From positions 1 to 64,000 of the forward strand of contig JAJDVG010000001.1 of the NCBI GenBank assembly GCA_022826245.1: a DNA stretch of 64,000 bases. Reading direction: 5' to 3'. Source of the DNA: Gammaproteobacteria bacterium (lineage in GTDB: Bacteria; Pseudomonadota; Gammaproteobacteria; Steroidobacterales; Rariloculaceae). The stretch's first letter is position 1. Every line of letters starts with the position of its first letter. The translations under genes and the position numbers were made by a program. Under the pieces are notes generated by a model. The model saw only the letters and a program-made list of their open reading frames with translations. It was not told the DNA's origin and did not search any database. Shown piece after piece: positions 16,869-25,524 of the stretch.

Positions 16869-18029
16869 CTAGTGTCGCCCGGCGAGCGCGTCGACCACAT
16901 TGAGACGCTGCGCGAGCCAGGCCGGCGGAAGCGCGCTGACCAGGGCAAGCAGCGCGCCGATCGCCATGCCGAGCGCGATGACGCTCGGCGGCAGCGGCAG
17001 CGCGCCGATGTTGAGGCTGCGGTAGATTTCGGGGTAAACGGTCGCAGCGATCACCATTGCGATCGCCGCAGCCGTTACGCACAGCAACAGCGATTCCGTC
17101 ACCACGAGGCTTACGATCGTCGCGTTGCCGAAACCGTAGGTCTTGAGCACCGCAAGTTCGGGAATGCGCTCGCGTACCGACTGCCACATCGTGTTGCCGG
17201 TCAGGAACAGCAGCGTAAAGAACACGGCGCCGATGATGGCGTTGACGAAGAAGTTGATGTCCCCGACCCGCCCGATCTGGGCTCTGACCCAGTCCGCCTC
17301 GTTGAGCGTCTGCGTCTCGAAGCTCGAATTCAGGAACAGGGCGTCGATGCGCTCGGAAATCCCGGCGGCGCGTTCCGGATCAAGGATTTCCACGAAGTAG
17401 AGAAGCACCATGCCGGCGCCCCTGACGCGCGCCTCGTCGATGTACTCGTAGTGGACGTACATGTCCCGCGCTTCCCAGTCGCTGAATTCCTCCGACAGTT
17501 CGTAGATCCCGACGATGTCGAAATCCCAGGCGTCCATGCCGTCGGTGCGGGCCACGAGATTCGACCCGAGCGTGACCCGGTCGCCGATGGTCCAGCCGCG
17601 CGCTTCGGCAAGATCGCGTCCGACAAGCGTCCCGGTACGGGTACGCAACATCGTCTCGACCTGCTCCTCGGACACGATGAACTCCGGCGTCACATCGAGA
17701 AAGCGCTCGATTTCGACGGCACCGACCTGTATGCCGTTGCCCGGATCCTGGTAGTAGGCCGGAAGCAGACTGTAATACGCGACTCCATTGACTCCAGGCA
17801 CCGATTCGATCTGCGAAAGATGCGCGACGGGAAGGCCCTCCATGAGATTCGCGCGGTTCTGAACGCGCAGCCGCGTTTCGCTCAGGCGATCGATGACGTC
17901 GTCAAATGTCGAGGTCACCCCGTACAACGTGCCGTAGAGCATGAAGGCGACGATGATCGAGAGCAGCGTCAGGATCGTGCGCATCGGTTTGCGCCACAAT
18001 CCCGCCCAGACCAGGCAGAAGAACTTCAC
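16869..18029 (-). CDS. ABC exporter permease, FtsX/MacB-like (first permease)
   Basis: A 386-residue FtsX-type permease. Its GTG start overlaps the ATPase stop in a GTGA, so the two are translationally coupled. One membrane helix near the N-terminus (ILTLLSIIVAFMLYGTLYG) precedes a periplasmic domain of about 220 residues. Three helices and the signature MWQSVRERIPELAVLKTYG follow. It would pair with the 15678 permease as a heterodimer, since both are of similar length and the operon has a single ATPase. Substrate unknown. Confidence 0.88.
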   Translation of the reverse strand: MKFFCLVWAGLWRKPMRTILTLLSIIVAFMLYGTLYGVTSTFDDVIDRLSETRLRVQNRANLMEGLPVAHLSQIESVPGVNGVAYYSLLPAYYQDPGNGIQVGAVEIERFLDVTPEFIVSEEQVETMLRTRTGTLVGRDLAEARGWTIGDRVTLGSNLVARTDGMDAWDFDIVGIYELSEEFSDWEARDMYVHYEYIDEARVRGAGMVLLYFVEILDPERAAGISERIDALFLNSSFETQTLNEADWVRAQIGRVGDINFFVNAIIGAVFFTLLFLTGNTMWQSVRERIPELAVLKTYGFGNATIVSLVVTESLLLCVTAAAIAMVIAATVYPEIYRSLNIGALPLPPSVIALGMAIGALLALVSALPPAWLAQRLNVVDALAGRH

Positions 18030-18721
18030 GCCGCGGTTCCGAGAGGCTCCGCGCTGATCACTCCCTTGTCGACATGCAGCAGCCGCGACGCGTGCTCCGC
18101 CGCCCGCGGGTCGTGCGTCACCATGATGATCGTCTTGCCGTGGTCGCGGTTCAGAAGCTCGAGCAGCTCGAGCACCGATTCCGACGATTCGCGGTCGAGG
18201 TCTCCGGTCGGCTCGTCGCAGATCAGCAGCGTCGGGTCCGAGACGAGCGCGCGCGCGATTCCGACACGCTGCTGCTGACCCCCCGAGAGCTCGCCCGGCT
18301 TGTGCCTGGCGCGGTCTCCGAGTCCGACCAGTTCAAGCGCCGCGCGCACGTTCTGCTTGCGCTGCCTGCCGGATAGTTTCGTCAGCAGCAGCGGAACCTC
18401 GACGTTGCGCTCGGCGCTTAGCACGGGCAGCAGGTTGTAGAACTGGAAAACGAAGCCGACATGCCGCGCACGCCACCTGGCGAGCTTGCCGGACGAGAAC
18501 TCATGCAGCCGCTCGCCCGCGACGATGACCTCGCCCTTGTCGCACTTGTCGAGGCCGCCGATCAGGTTGAGCAGCGTCGTCTTGCCGGAGCCCGACGGTC
18601 CCATGATGGCCAGAAATTCGCCGGACTGCACTTCGAGATTGACGCCGGTCAGCACTTCCACGCGCTGCTTGCCGCGCACGTAGCCCTTGTCGACATCCCT
18701 GATTGATACTAACGCCGTCAT
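18026..18721 (-). CDS. ABC exporter ATPase, LolD/MacB-type
   Basis: A 231-residue ATP-binding subunit. Walker A MGPSGSGKTTLLN, the Q-loop in FVFQFYNLLP, signature [16 protein letters not shown], Walker B LLICDEPTGDLD and the switch His in IMVTHDPRA are all intact. ATG 18721 is chosen because GAGGAGC lies seven bases upstream, although the frame is open to 18832. The long variant would have no family-like N-terminus. It energises the two downstream FtsX-type permeases and, through the fusion protein encoded upstream, export across the envelope. Confidence 0.94.
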   Translation of the reverse strand: MTALVSIRDVDKGYVRGKQRVEVLTGVNLEVQSGEFLAIMGPSGSGKTTLLNLIGGLDKCDKGEVIVAGERLHEFSSGKLARWRARHVGFVFQFYNLLPVLSAERNVEVPLLLTKLSGRQRKQNVRAALELVGLGDRARHKPGELSGGQQQRVGIARALVSDPTLLICDEPTGDLDRESSESVLELLELLNRDHGKTIIMVTHDPRAAEHASRLLHVDKGVISAEPLGTAA

Positions 18722-18834
18722 CGGCTCGCTCCTCGATTGAATTTCGTTTCGCCAGCGCGGTCGGGTCGCGGCACGTCGTGCGGCAACGCTGCCAAGGCCT
18801 GCGGCCGGCAAGGTGAGGTCTCGTTCACGCAATC

Positions 18835-20079
18835 TCAGTTCGCGATCGAAACCCGGACGCCGTCGGCCAACTGCGTGAGATCGCCGGCCGCGAGCCGCGT
18901 TCCGGCGGTCACGCCGGAGAGGACGACCTGACCGAGCGCCGTGCGCGCGCCGAGGCTCACGGCGCGCCGTTCGACGGTGTCCTCGCGCAGCACGTAGACC
19001 ACGCCGGTCGTGCCGTTGGACTGCACCGCATCGAGCGGCACGACGACCGCGCGCGTGGCGCCCTGCGCGGGCTGCGGAACGTCAGAATCGTCGTCCAGAA
19101 AGGACACGCGCACGCCCATCTGGGGGAGGATGCGCGCGTCCTTCTCACCGAGGCCCACGCGAACGCGCACGGTGGCCCTGGCGCGGTCGGCCGTCGGAAT
19201 GATCGCGATGACGTGGGCCGGGATCTGCCAGTCCGTATAGGCGTTGAGCGTGACCGTCACGGTCTGGTCGGGCCGGACGCGATTGATGAAGTTTTCGCTG
19301 ACGTCGACTTCGACCTCGAGCGAATCCATGTCGACGATCGTCCCGATGCCGGTACGCGTGAAGCCGCCGCCGGCCGACACGGGCGACACCATCTCGCCTT
19401 CCTGTGCGGCCTTGACGGTCACGATTCCCGCGAACGGTGCCCTCACGACCGTATCGTCGAGATTACGCTCGGCAAACGCGACCGAAGCTTCGCCGACATC
19501 GACCGCGCGGGCGGCAACCTCCAGGCCCGTGCGCGCCGCATCGTAGGCGGCCCGCGCGTTGTCGAATTCCTGCGCGCTGATGATCTGCTGTTCGAACTGG
19601 CTGCGGTTGCGTTCGAATATCGGCACGGCGTTGTCGAACGCGACCTGCGCGGAGTTCAGGTTCGCCCGGGCCTGCGCGAGCTGCGCCTCGGCCTGGACGA
19701 ACGCCGCCCGGTAATTCGTGTCGTCGAGCCGCGCGACGACCTCGTCACGCTCGACGAACTGCCCTTCCTCGATCAGGACTTCGACGACCTTGCCCGTGAT
19801 CTTCGACGAGACGGTGGCCTGGCGTCTCGGGATCACGTAGCCCGACGCGTCGAGGATCGAACCGCGTTGCATGGAAACATCGACCGGCGCGGCTTCCGCG
19901 GTCGCGACGCTCACGACGATGGTCGGCGGCAGCGTGTAGAAGTACCACCCCGCGGCCCCGGCGCCGGCAACGACGACCAGTGCGGCAACAACCCACCAGG
20001 CCGCCCGCCCGCTGCCCTGAGCAGGCTTGTCGTCCTTCTCGATCTGGAGCTGGTTCAGCAGTGAGGATCGCTCGTCCAA
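18835..20079 (-). CDS. Periplasmic membrane-fusion protein (HlyD/MacA-type) of the ABC exporter
   Basis: A 414-residue adaptor. A cytoplasmic N-terminus of about 28 residues is followed by one membrane helix (WWVVAALVVVAGAGAAGWYF). The lipoyl half-motif GKVVEVLIEEGQFVERDEVV comes next, then a coiled-coil hairpin (about 120-200, rich in QAEAQLAQARANL), the second lipoyl half (VRAPFAGIVTVKAAQEGE) and a beta-barrel domain. The start appears to be TTG 20079; no better ATG or GTG exists nearby. It is the first gene of the four-gene exporter operon and would link the permeases to an outer-membrane channel, which is not encoded nearby. Confidence 0.88.
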   Translation of the reverse strand: MDERSSLLNQLQIEKDDKPAQGSGRAAWWVVAALVVVAGAGAAGWYFYTLPPTIVVSVATAEAAPVDVSMQRGSILDASGYVIPRRQATVSSKITGKVVEVLIEEGQFVERDEVVARLDDTNYRAAFVQAEAQLAQARANLNSAQVAFDNAVPIFERNRSQFEQQIISAQEFDNARAAYDAARTGLEVAARAVDVGEASVAFAERNLDDTVVRAPFAGIVTVKAAQEGEMVSPVSAGGGFTRTGIGTIVDMDSLEVEVDVSENFINRVRPDQTVTVTLNAYTDWQIPAHVIAIIPTADRARATVRVRVGLGEKDARILPQMGVRVSFLDDDSDVPQPAQGATRAVVVPLDAVQSNGTTGVVYVLREDTVERRAVSLGARTALGQVVLSGVTAGTRLAAGDLTQLADGVRVSIAN

Positions 20080-20124
20080 CGCACTGGCCCCGGGGTGATG
20101 GCTCTCGGCCGCTCAGTTTAGCGT

Positions 20125-20229
20125 GATCCGGTGCAGAATTCGTGCCGATCGCGCCCCCTTCATGATTCTTGATACTTCCACCGGCGATCCAGCAGCGCGA
20201 TCCGGCGCAGAACTCCTGCGGATCGCGCC
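20125..20229. repeat. 31-bp direct repeat, two copies
   Basis: GATCCGGTGCAGAATTCGTG at 20125 and onward to 20155 recurs, with about five changes, at 20199-20229. The copies are 74 bases apart and lie between the exporter operon and the DUF2237 gene. No coding or hairpin role is evident. Another small degenerate duplication (GGCCGCATG-CACACCA and GCTGAAAC-AACTCGA) lies at about 20672-20833. Confidence 0.55.
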
Positions 20230-20287
20230 GGCCACAAATTTCCGGTCGCCAATGGGAAGGCGCCCGTTCGACCGGACAGCTTGCTGG

Positions 20288-20659
20288 TCAGTTCAGATCG
20301 ACGGCGAAACCGCGGAGGACTTGCAGCGGCACGATCTCGAGCGCGCGGCGATGCGTGCCCTTGAGTACGACCCGCGGCGCCATGCCGGCCTGGTGCGCTT
20401 CGAGCCAGCGCGCCGCGCACAGGCACCAGCGGTCGCCCGGCCGCAAGCCCGGAAACTCGAACTGCGGCATGGGCGTGGACAGGTCGTTGCCGCGAAATCT
20501 AGAGAACTCGAGGAACTCGCGCGTGACCTCGACGCAAACCGTATGCGAGCCGATGTCCTGGTCGCTCGTGTTGCAGCAGCCGTCCCTGAAGAATCCGGTC
20601 GTCGGATTGTCGCTGCAGGTCTCGATCAGCTCGCCGAAAACGTTGACTGCTTCGTCCAT
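20288..20659 (-). CDS. DUF2237 family protein
   Basis: A 123-residue protein of the conserved DUF2237 family. The hallmarks are NPTTGFFRDGCCNTSDQDIG (residues 18-37), HTVCVEVTREFLEFSR, GNDLSTPMPQFEFPGL and GDRWCLCAARWLEA. The several cysteines (CC, C-L-C) are conserved in the family and could bind a metal; the biochemical role is not established. It is the last gene of the minus-strand run behind the PVA-dehydrogenase-like gene, with a 176-base gap, so co-transcription is uncertain. Confidence 0.88.
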   Translation of the reverse strand: MDEAVNVFGELIETCSDNPTTGFFRDGCCNTSDQDIGSHTVCVEVTREFLEFSRFRGNDLSTPMPQFEFPGLRPGDRWCLCAARWLEAHQAGMAPRVVLKGTHRRALEIVPLQVLRGFAVDLN

Positions 20660-20835
20660 GACTCACCCGCTACGCTGAAACAAACTCGAAGACGCACGCC
20701 CCGTTCGGCCGCATGTCACACCATTCCAACCGGTCAGGCGCCGATCGCCTCACACCGGCAAACGCCGGCTTGGCCGCATGCCACACCACTCCTGCGCCCC
20801 GCCAACGACGCTGAAACGAACTCGAGGATGCCGCC

Positions 20836-22665
20836 CTATTCCGCCGGCCCGAATGCCAGCAGAACATTGCCCGGCGTGCCGACGATTCCGCCGTTCCCGG
20901 ACGTGACGAACAGCATGCCGCCCGCAACGACGGGGCCGGGGCCGTCCATCGAACCGCCGTTGGCCGCGACGCCGTTGACCGTATCGAACTCGCGGTTCGT
21001 GTCGAAGGTCCACACGATCTCACCCGTTTCCGCGGCGTAGGCGCGCATGCCGCCGTCGGCGGAACCGGAGAACACCACGCCCGGAATCGACGTCAATGCC
21101 GCCGACTGGGCCGGGCCGCAACCCGGACCGGCAGCGCACAACGGCTGTTCGGGCGGACGCTGCCAGATGCCTTCGCCGGTGACGACGTCCACGGCGTGCA
21201 GACCACCCGGGGCCGGAGTCAACTGGTCCGCAACCGCGAAATACGCGCGCTCGCCGTCGGTCGTCGAACCCCAGACGCCGCCGACGGGGCTGCCGGCGCC
21301 CCAGCGATATTCCCAGATCACCGCGCCTTCGCGGTCCGGATCGAGTGCGTAGCCGACGCCCGACTTCTGGGTCACGACGAGCAGGTCGCGGCCGTCGGCC
21401 AGCGTGATCAGTCCGGGCGAGGCCGAAAAGTCGTAGTCGGGGCCGACCTCCTCGGGGCAGTTCGGGTTGTCGCCCGCGTTCTCGTCGCCGCCCGTGGATT
21501 GCGCGTCGCAGCCGAGGATCCAGACGTCGCCGCCCGGTATGATCTGATTGATCCACTCGATCTCGCCCGTCGCGATCGAGAAGGCGATGATCGCGTCGCT
21601 CGTGCCGGGTGCGGGGTCGGCGTAGGCGTTGCCCGAGGCCGCGTAGATCATGCCGCGCACCGGGTCCACGGTCGGCGCGCTCCAGAGCGCGACGCCGGCC
21701 GGCCCCCAAAGCTGCGCGCCGCTCGTGCTCTTGCCGCGCGGCTGCGGCTCGGGCACGGTGTAGCTCTTCCAGACGACCTCGCCCGTTTCCGCATCGAGCG
21801 AGGTCAGGCTGCCGCGGAACGTGCAGCACTCGTAGTCCGGCATCGCCGCCGCCGTTTCCTCCGACACGCCCGAGGTGACGACGTAGAGTCGGCCGTCGAA
21901 TAGCGTCGGCGAACCCGTGGCGCGTGCCGCCGGGTGGTCGTCGACCTTGTACGACCAGATCTCCTCGCCCGTCTGCGCGTCGACGGCATAGGCCCTGGCC
22001 TCGCCGTCGGCGAAATAGATCGCATAGCCCGACGCCACCGGGCCGACGGAAATCGCCGTGCGCACGCCCGCCTGAGCCTGATAGGTCCAGTAGGTACAGC
22101 CCGTGGCCGCGTCAAGCGCGTAGACGGCGCCGGTCATGCTGCCCATGAACACGCGTCCGCCGATTACGGCCGGCTGCGCGCGCGACTGCGTGACGTCGGG
22201 AATGCCGAACGCCCACTTGAGTTCGAGATTCGGCACATCGCCGGCCGTGAGCCCCCCGGTGTCCGGCTGAAAGCGCGTGTTGCCGGTGTCCGGACCCCAG
22301 CCGTTCCAGATCGCGCCGGGGGCGAGCGTCGGCAACGGCGGCGACTGCGCGCAAATGCCGGCGGTGAACGCGGCGACGCTTTCGACGACCGGGCGGCCCG
22401 TCAGGAACTCCGCGACGGCGACTTGTTCGGCCGCGGTGAGCAGGTCGCCCTGAATGCGCATGTTGCCTTCCGTCATCGAAGCGACCACGGCATTGGGCGT
22501 CAGCACGGACATGGCCTCGACGGTCGGGATGTCCTCCTCCGGAGGATTGACGTGACACACGGCGCAGTGGGTTTCGAAGACGGCCTCGCCGTCGGGCGCC
22601 TGCGCGGCGGCGTATTCAATGCCGGTCAGGAGCGGCACGGATGCCGCGGCAAGCCAGAATCTCAT
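20836..22665 (-). CDS. PVA-dehydrogenase-like PQQ quinohaemoprotein with N-terminal cytochrome c domain
   Basis: A 609-residue periplasmic enzyme. ATG 22665 has AGGAG nine bases upstream and starts a signal peptide ending about residue 22; the open frame upstream is not coding-like. The haem motif is CAVCH at 34-38, so the cytochrome domain is N-terminal, as in polyvinyl-alcohol dehydrogenase, rather than C-terminal. The propeller repeats follow (ALDAATGCTYW, AVDAQTGEEIW), with vicinal C280-C281 in ECCTFRGSL and the PVADH-like GAQLWGPAGVALWSAPTVDP. The usual WDYD catalytic motif is replaced by a GCDAQSTGGDENAGDNPNC region. It lies 121 bases after the second PQQ enzyme of this operon. Oxidation of secondary alcohols is the family expectation. 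Confidence 0.86.
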   Translation of the reverse strand: MRFWLAAASVPLLTGIEYAAAQAPDGEAVFETHCAVCHVNPPEEDIPTVEAMSVLTPNAVVASMTEGNMRIQGDLLTAAEQVAVAEFLTGRPVVESVAAFTAGICAQSPPLPTLAPGAIWNGWGPDTGNTRFQPDTGGLTAGDVPNLELKWAFGIPDVTQSRAQPAVIGGRVFMGSMTGAVYALDAATGCTYWTYQAQAGVRTAISVGPVASGYAIYFADGEARAYAVDAQTGEEIWSYKVDDHPAARATGSPTLFDGRLYVVTSGVSEETAAAMPDYECCTFRGSLTSLDAETGEVVWKSYTVPEPQPRGKSTSGAQLWGPAGVALWSAPTVDPVRGMIYAASGNAYADPAPGTSDAIIAFSIATGEIEWINQIIPGGDVWILGCDAQSTGGDENAGDNPNCPEEVGPDYDFSASPGLITLADGRDLLVVTQKSGVGYALDPDREGAVIWEYRWGAGSPVGGVWGSTTDGERAYFAVADQLTPAPGGLHAVDVVTGEGIWQRPPEQPLCAAGPGCGPAQSAALTSIPGVVFSGSADGGMRAYAAETGEIVWTFDTNREFDTVNGVAANGGSMDGPGPVVAGGMLFVTSGNGGIVGTPGNVLLAFGPAE

Positions 22666-22786
22666 CGATATAACTCCTGCTGCGCGTATCCGTGGCCGGT
22701 GGTTCGCCGTTCGCGTACGTGTCGATCCATCAGACCCGCGCACGTTGTGAAACCCGGTGTCCGTCGCCACATCGCGCGGCGACTCG

Positions 22787-24523
22787 TCAATCCCGCGGAA
22801 GCGCGAAGACCCATACGACCCCGCCTTGCGGGACGATGGTCTCGGGATTGCCGAACAGGCCGTCCACGCGGCGCTGCGAACCCGCGGCGTCGACGCCCCA
22901 GCCCGACTGCACGGCGATGTACTGCACACCGTCGACCGCGAACGACGACGGCACGCCCGTAATCCCGGAATTCAGCCGGGTTCGCCAGAGCAGTTCGCCC
23001 GTCCCGGCATCGAAGGCGCGAAAGTAGCGGTCGGCCGTGCCGCCGAGGAATACGAGGCCGCCCGCGGTCGTCAGGATCGGCCCCCAGTTGCTGTATTCGC
23101 CGAACTCGTGCGACCAGACCTGTTCGCCGCTGTCCAGATCCCAGGCCTGCAGCTCGCCGACATGGTCCGCGCCTTCGACGAGGCTCGTCTCCCTGATATC
23201 CGTGCCGACGAACTGCTGACCGCGCCGGTATTCGACTTCCTCGCCGGCCATCGTCGTGCAGAGATTGTCGTTGGCCGGGATGTAGAGCAGCCCGCTGATC
23301 GGGTTGTAGGCCGCCGGCGGCCAGTTCTTGCCGCCGTGCAGCGACGGGCAGAACGTTGCGCGCTTGTCGAGACCGGGCTTGCGTTCCATGTCGTATTCGG
23401 GCCGGCCCGTTGTCGGATCGAGACGCGTGAAGACGTTGTGGTTGACGTAGGGCTCGGCGTCGACGAAGCCGATGCCGTCGGCGCGCCTCTCGAGCAGCCA
23501 GAGATAGCCGTTGCGTCCGGCGTGCACGAGCCCCGGAAGCGTCTGCCCGTCGCGCGTGATGTCGATGAGCAGCGGCGCGGAAACCTCGTCCCAGTCCCAG
23601 GAGCCGTTCCAGTGGTACTGGTGATAGCCCGTGATCGCGCCGCCGCCGACGTCGAAAGCGACGACCGAGTTCGTGTAGAGATTGTCGCCGGGCCTGGCGT
23701 CGCCGACCCACGGCCCGGGGTTACCCGTCCCCCAGTAGGTCTGGTTCAGCTCGGGATCGTAGGTGCCCGTGACCCAGGTCGGCGCGCCGCCCGTCTGCCA
23801 CGTGTTACCGGGCCAGGTGTCGTTGCCGAACTCGCCGGGACCCGGAATCGTGTAGGACTTCCAGACTTCCTCGCCCGTCTCCGAATCGAGCGCCGCGACG
23901 AAACCGCGGATGCCGCGCTCGCCGCCCGACACCCCCACCATGATCCGGCCGTTGACCGCGAGCGGCGCTCCCGTCATGTAGTAGCCGCCGTTGTAGTCTT
24001 CGACCACCGTCTCCCAGACGACTTCGCCCGTCGCCGCATCGAGCGCGACGACGTTCGTGTCCGATGTCGCCATGTAGAGCTTGTCGCCGTAAAGCGCCAC
24101 GCCGCGATTGGTCGGGTGGCCTAGGCGAATATCGAAAGGCATCTGGCGGCGGTACTGCCAGAGCGTGTCGCCCGTCACCGCATCGAGCGCAAGCACCGAG
24201 TTGAGCGGAGTGGTGACGAACATGACGCCGTCGTTGACGACCGGCGGCGACTGGTGGCCCTCGGTCATGCCCGTGGACACCGTCCAAGCCGGCACGAGCC
24301 CCGCGACGTTGCCCGTGTCGATCTGATCGAGCGGCGAGTAGCCCCAGCCGTCGTAGGTGCGCCGGAACATGAGCCAGTTCCCGGGCTCGGGGTTCCTGAG
24401 CCGCTCATCGGTGACGGGGCTATAGTCGGCGACGCCCTGCGCCGCGGCCGGAATCGAAACCAGACCGAGCACGAGTGCGCAAAGCGTGCCGCAATAGCTC
24501 CGGTATTCACCGTGATCATTCAT
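22787..24523 (-). CDS. PQQ-dependent dehydrogenase lacking haem and vicinal cysteines
   Basis: A 578-residue secreted propeller enzyme (signal peptide ending AAAQ near residue 29). The PQQ/metal-site motifs are present: GGERGIRG with Glu202, GTGNPGPW with Asn268, RPGDNLY, and SWDWDE with catalytic-type Asp310 and a second Asp312. At the position of the usual cysteine pair it has RLGHPTNRG, so the ring disulfide is missing. There is no CxxCH, so electrons must leave to a partner. The Rieske protein encoded 90 bases upstream or the haem enzyme downstream are obvious candidates. ATG 24523 starts a good signal peptide. Confidence 0.87.
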   Translation of the reverse strand: MNDHGEYRSYCGTLCALVLGLVSIPAAAQGVADYSPVTDERLRNPEPGNWLMFRRTYDGWGYSPLDQIDTGNVAGLVPAWTVSTGMTEGHQSPPVVNDGVMFVTTPLNSVLALDAVTGDTLWQYRRQMPFDIRLGHPTNRGVALYGDKLYMATSDTNVVALDAATGEVVWETVVEDYNGGYYMTGAPLAVNGRIMVGVSGGERGIRGFVAALDSETGEEVWKSYTIPGPGEFGNDTWPGNTWQTGGAPTWVTGTYDPELNQTYWGTGNPGPWVGDARPGDNLYTNSVVAFDVGGGAITGYHQYHWNGSWDWDEVSAPLLIDITRDGQTLPGLVHAGRNGYLWLLERRADGIGFVDAEPYVNHNVFTRLDPTTGRPEYDMERKPGLDKRATFCPSLHGGKNWPPAAYNPISGLLYIPANDNLCTTMAGEEVEYRRGQQFVGTDIRETSLVEGADHVGELQAWDLDSGEQVWSHEFGEYSNWGPILTTAGGLVFLGGTADRYFRAFDAGTGELLWRTRLNSGITGVPSSFAVDGVQYIAVQSGWGVDAAGSQRRVDGLFGNPETIVPQGGVVWVFALPRD

Positions 24524-24613
24524 GCTTAGTCTCCGAAACGTTCAGGTATCGAGCCATCCGAACGGGTATAAACCGTCCAGGCGACGTCCGAACGACCTTG
24601 TTCGAACTGTCGT

Positions 24614-25228
24614 TCACGTACCGAGCCCGCCAAGCGGGTCGAGCCCCGGCTGCTGAAAGCCGACACGGCCTTCGAATTCGCCGGCGACGGCGAGCATGCC
24701 GTCGACGAGTTTGAGCGGCAGCGCCGCGATCTGCCACGGCGCCGGCCCGCCGACGACGCGGCCGCCGTCACTGGGATCGAACTGCGACTCGTGGCACGGG
24801 CACTGAAACCGCTTCGTTTCCGTATCCCAGTCGGTCAGGTCGCAGCCCGTGTGCGTGCAGACCGCCGAGTACGCCACGATGCCTTCGGCGGCACGGGCGC
24901 GCGTTTGCTCCGACAGCCCCGCGGGATCGACGTGCACGAGCACGAGCTGATTGAGGCGCGTGCCGTTGCGGACCTCGCTCGTGAGCGGGTCCATCGGGTA
25001 CGCGAAGACCTGTTCCGCGCCGAGCGCGAGGTCCCCCGGCGCGATCGCCTGACCCGCGCGTTCGCCGTACGCGAAGACGAGCCGGTCGTTCTCGGCCGGC
25101 GGCGAGGCGGTGCCGGTAACGCTTTGAGCCCTCGGAGCCGCCGGAAATGCGAGCCCAACCGCGCACAAGCCGCGCAGCACTTGCCGGCGCACGCCCGATG
25201 GAAGGTGTTTGTCCTGCCCGTCGGTCAC
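24614..25228 (-). CDS. Rieske [2Fe-2S] protein with Tat-type signal
   Basis: A 204-residue exported Rieske protein. Ligands are C124/H126 (CTHTGC) and C143/H146 (CPCH); C129 and C145 form the stabilising disulfide seen in high-potential Rieske proteins. GTG 25228 is preferred over the far-upstream frame because it gives a twin-arginine segment (VRRQVLRG) followed by a short hydrophobic stretch and AQS. No bc1 genes are nearby. The gene heads the operon of two PQQ dehydrogenases, so it is probably their electron acceptor or carrier. The membrane anchor, if any, is weak. Confidence 0.87.
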   Translation of the reverse strand: MTDGQDKHLPSGVRRQVLRGLCAVGLAFPAAPRAQSVTGTASPPAENDRLVFAYGERAGQAIAPGDLALGAEQVFAYPMDPLTSEVRNGTRLNQLVLVHVDPAGLSEQTRARAAEGIVAYSAVCTHTGCDLTDWDTETKRFQCPCHESQFDPSDGGRVVGGPAPWQIAALPLKLVDGMLAVAGEFEGRVGFQQPGLDPLGGLGT

Positions 25229-25363
25229 TCGGATACTTGCCTGCGCTGGCCGCTCATCACTTCGGGGCAGCCATTGTGCCGCCACGGCGCCCTGCCGTAC
25301 AACAGCGGTGCAGACACTCTGCTCGCCATCAACAAACCAGCTCCCGGTCTGTCGCAAGCTCAA

Positions 25364-25473
25364 GGGGCGTCGCGCTACCGCTCGCTCGAGACCCTCGCGC
25401 GCAATGATGCGCGCGCGGAGCGTACAGGGACGTATTCACCGCATGTCTCAAGCGAGCGGTAGCGCGACGCCCC
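25364..25473. repeat. Long palindromic repeat element, copy 1
   Basis: Arms at 25364-25392 (starting GGGGCGTCGCGCTACCGC) and 25445-25473 match at 28 of 29 positions. The 52-base centre contains a smaller GC hairpin (CGCGCGCAATGATGCGCGCG). A second copy is at 26857-26965. The element lies between the Rieske gene and the START-domain gene and has no credible coding content, although open frames cross it. Confidence 0.85.
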
Positions 25474-25524
25474 GCACCCTGCCGGGATGCCCTTCGGGCC
25501 GCAGATTCGTACAATCCCTGAGCC

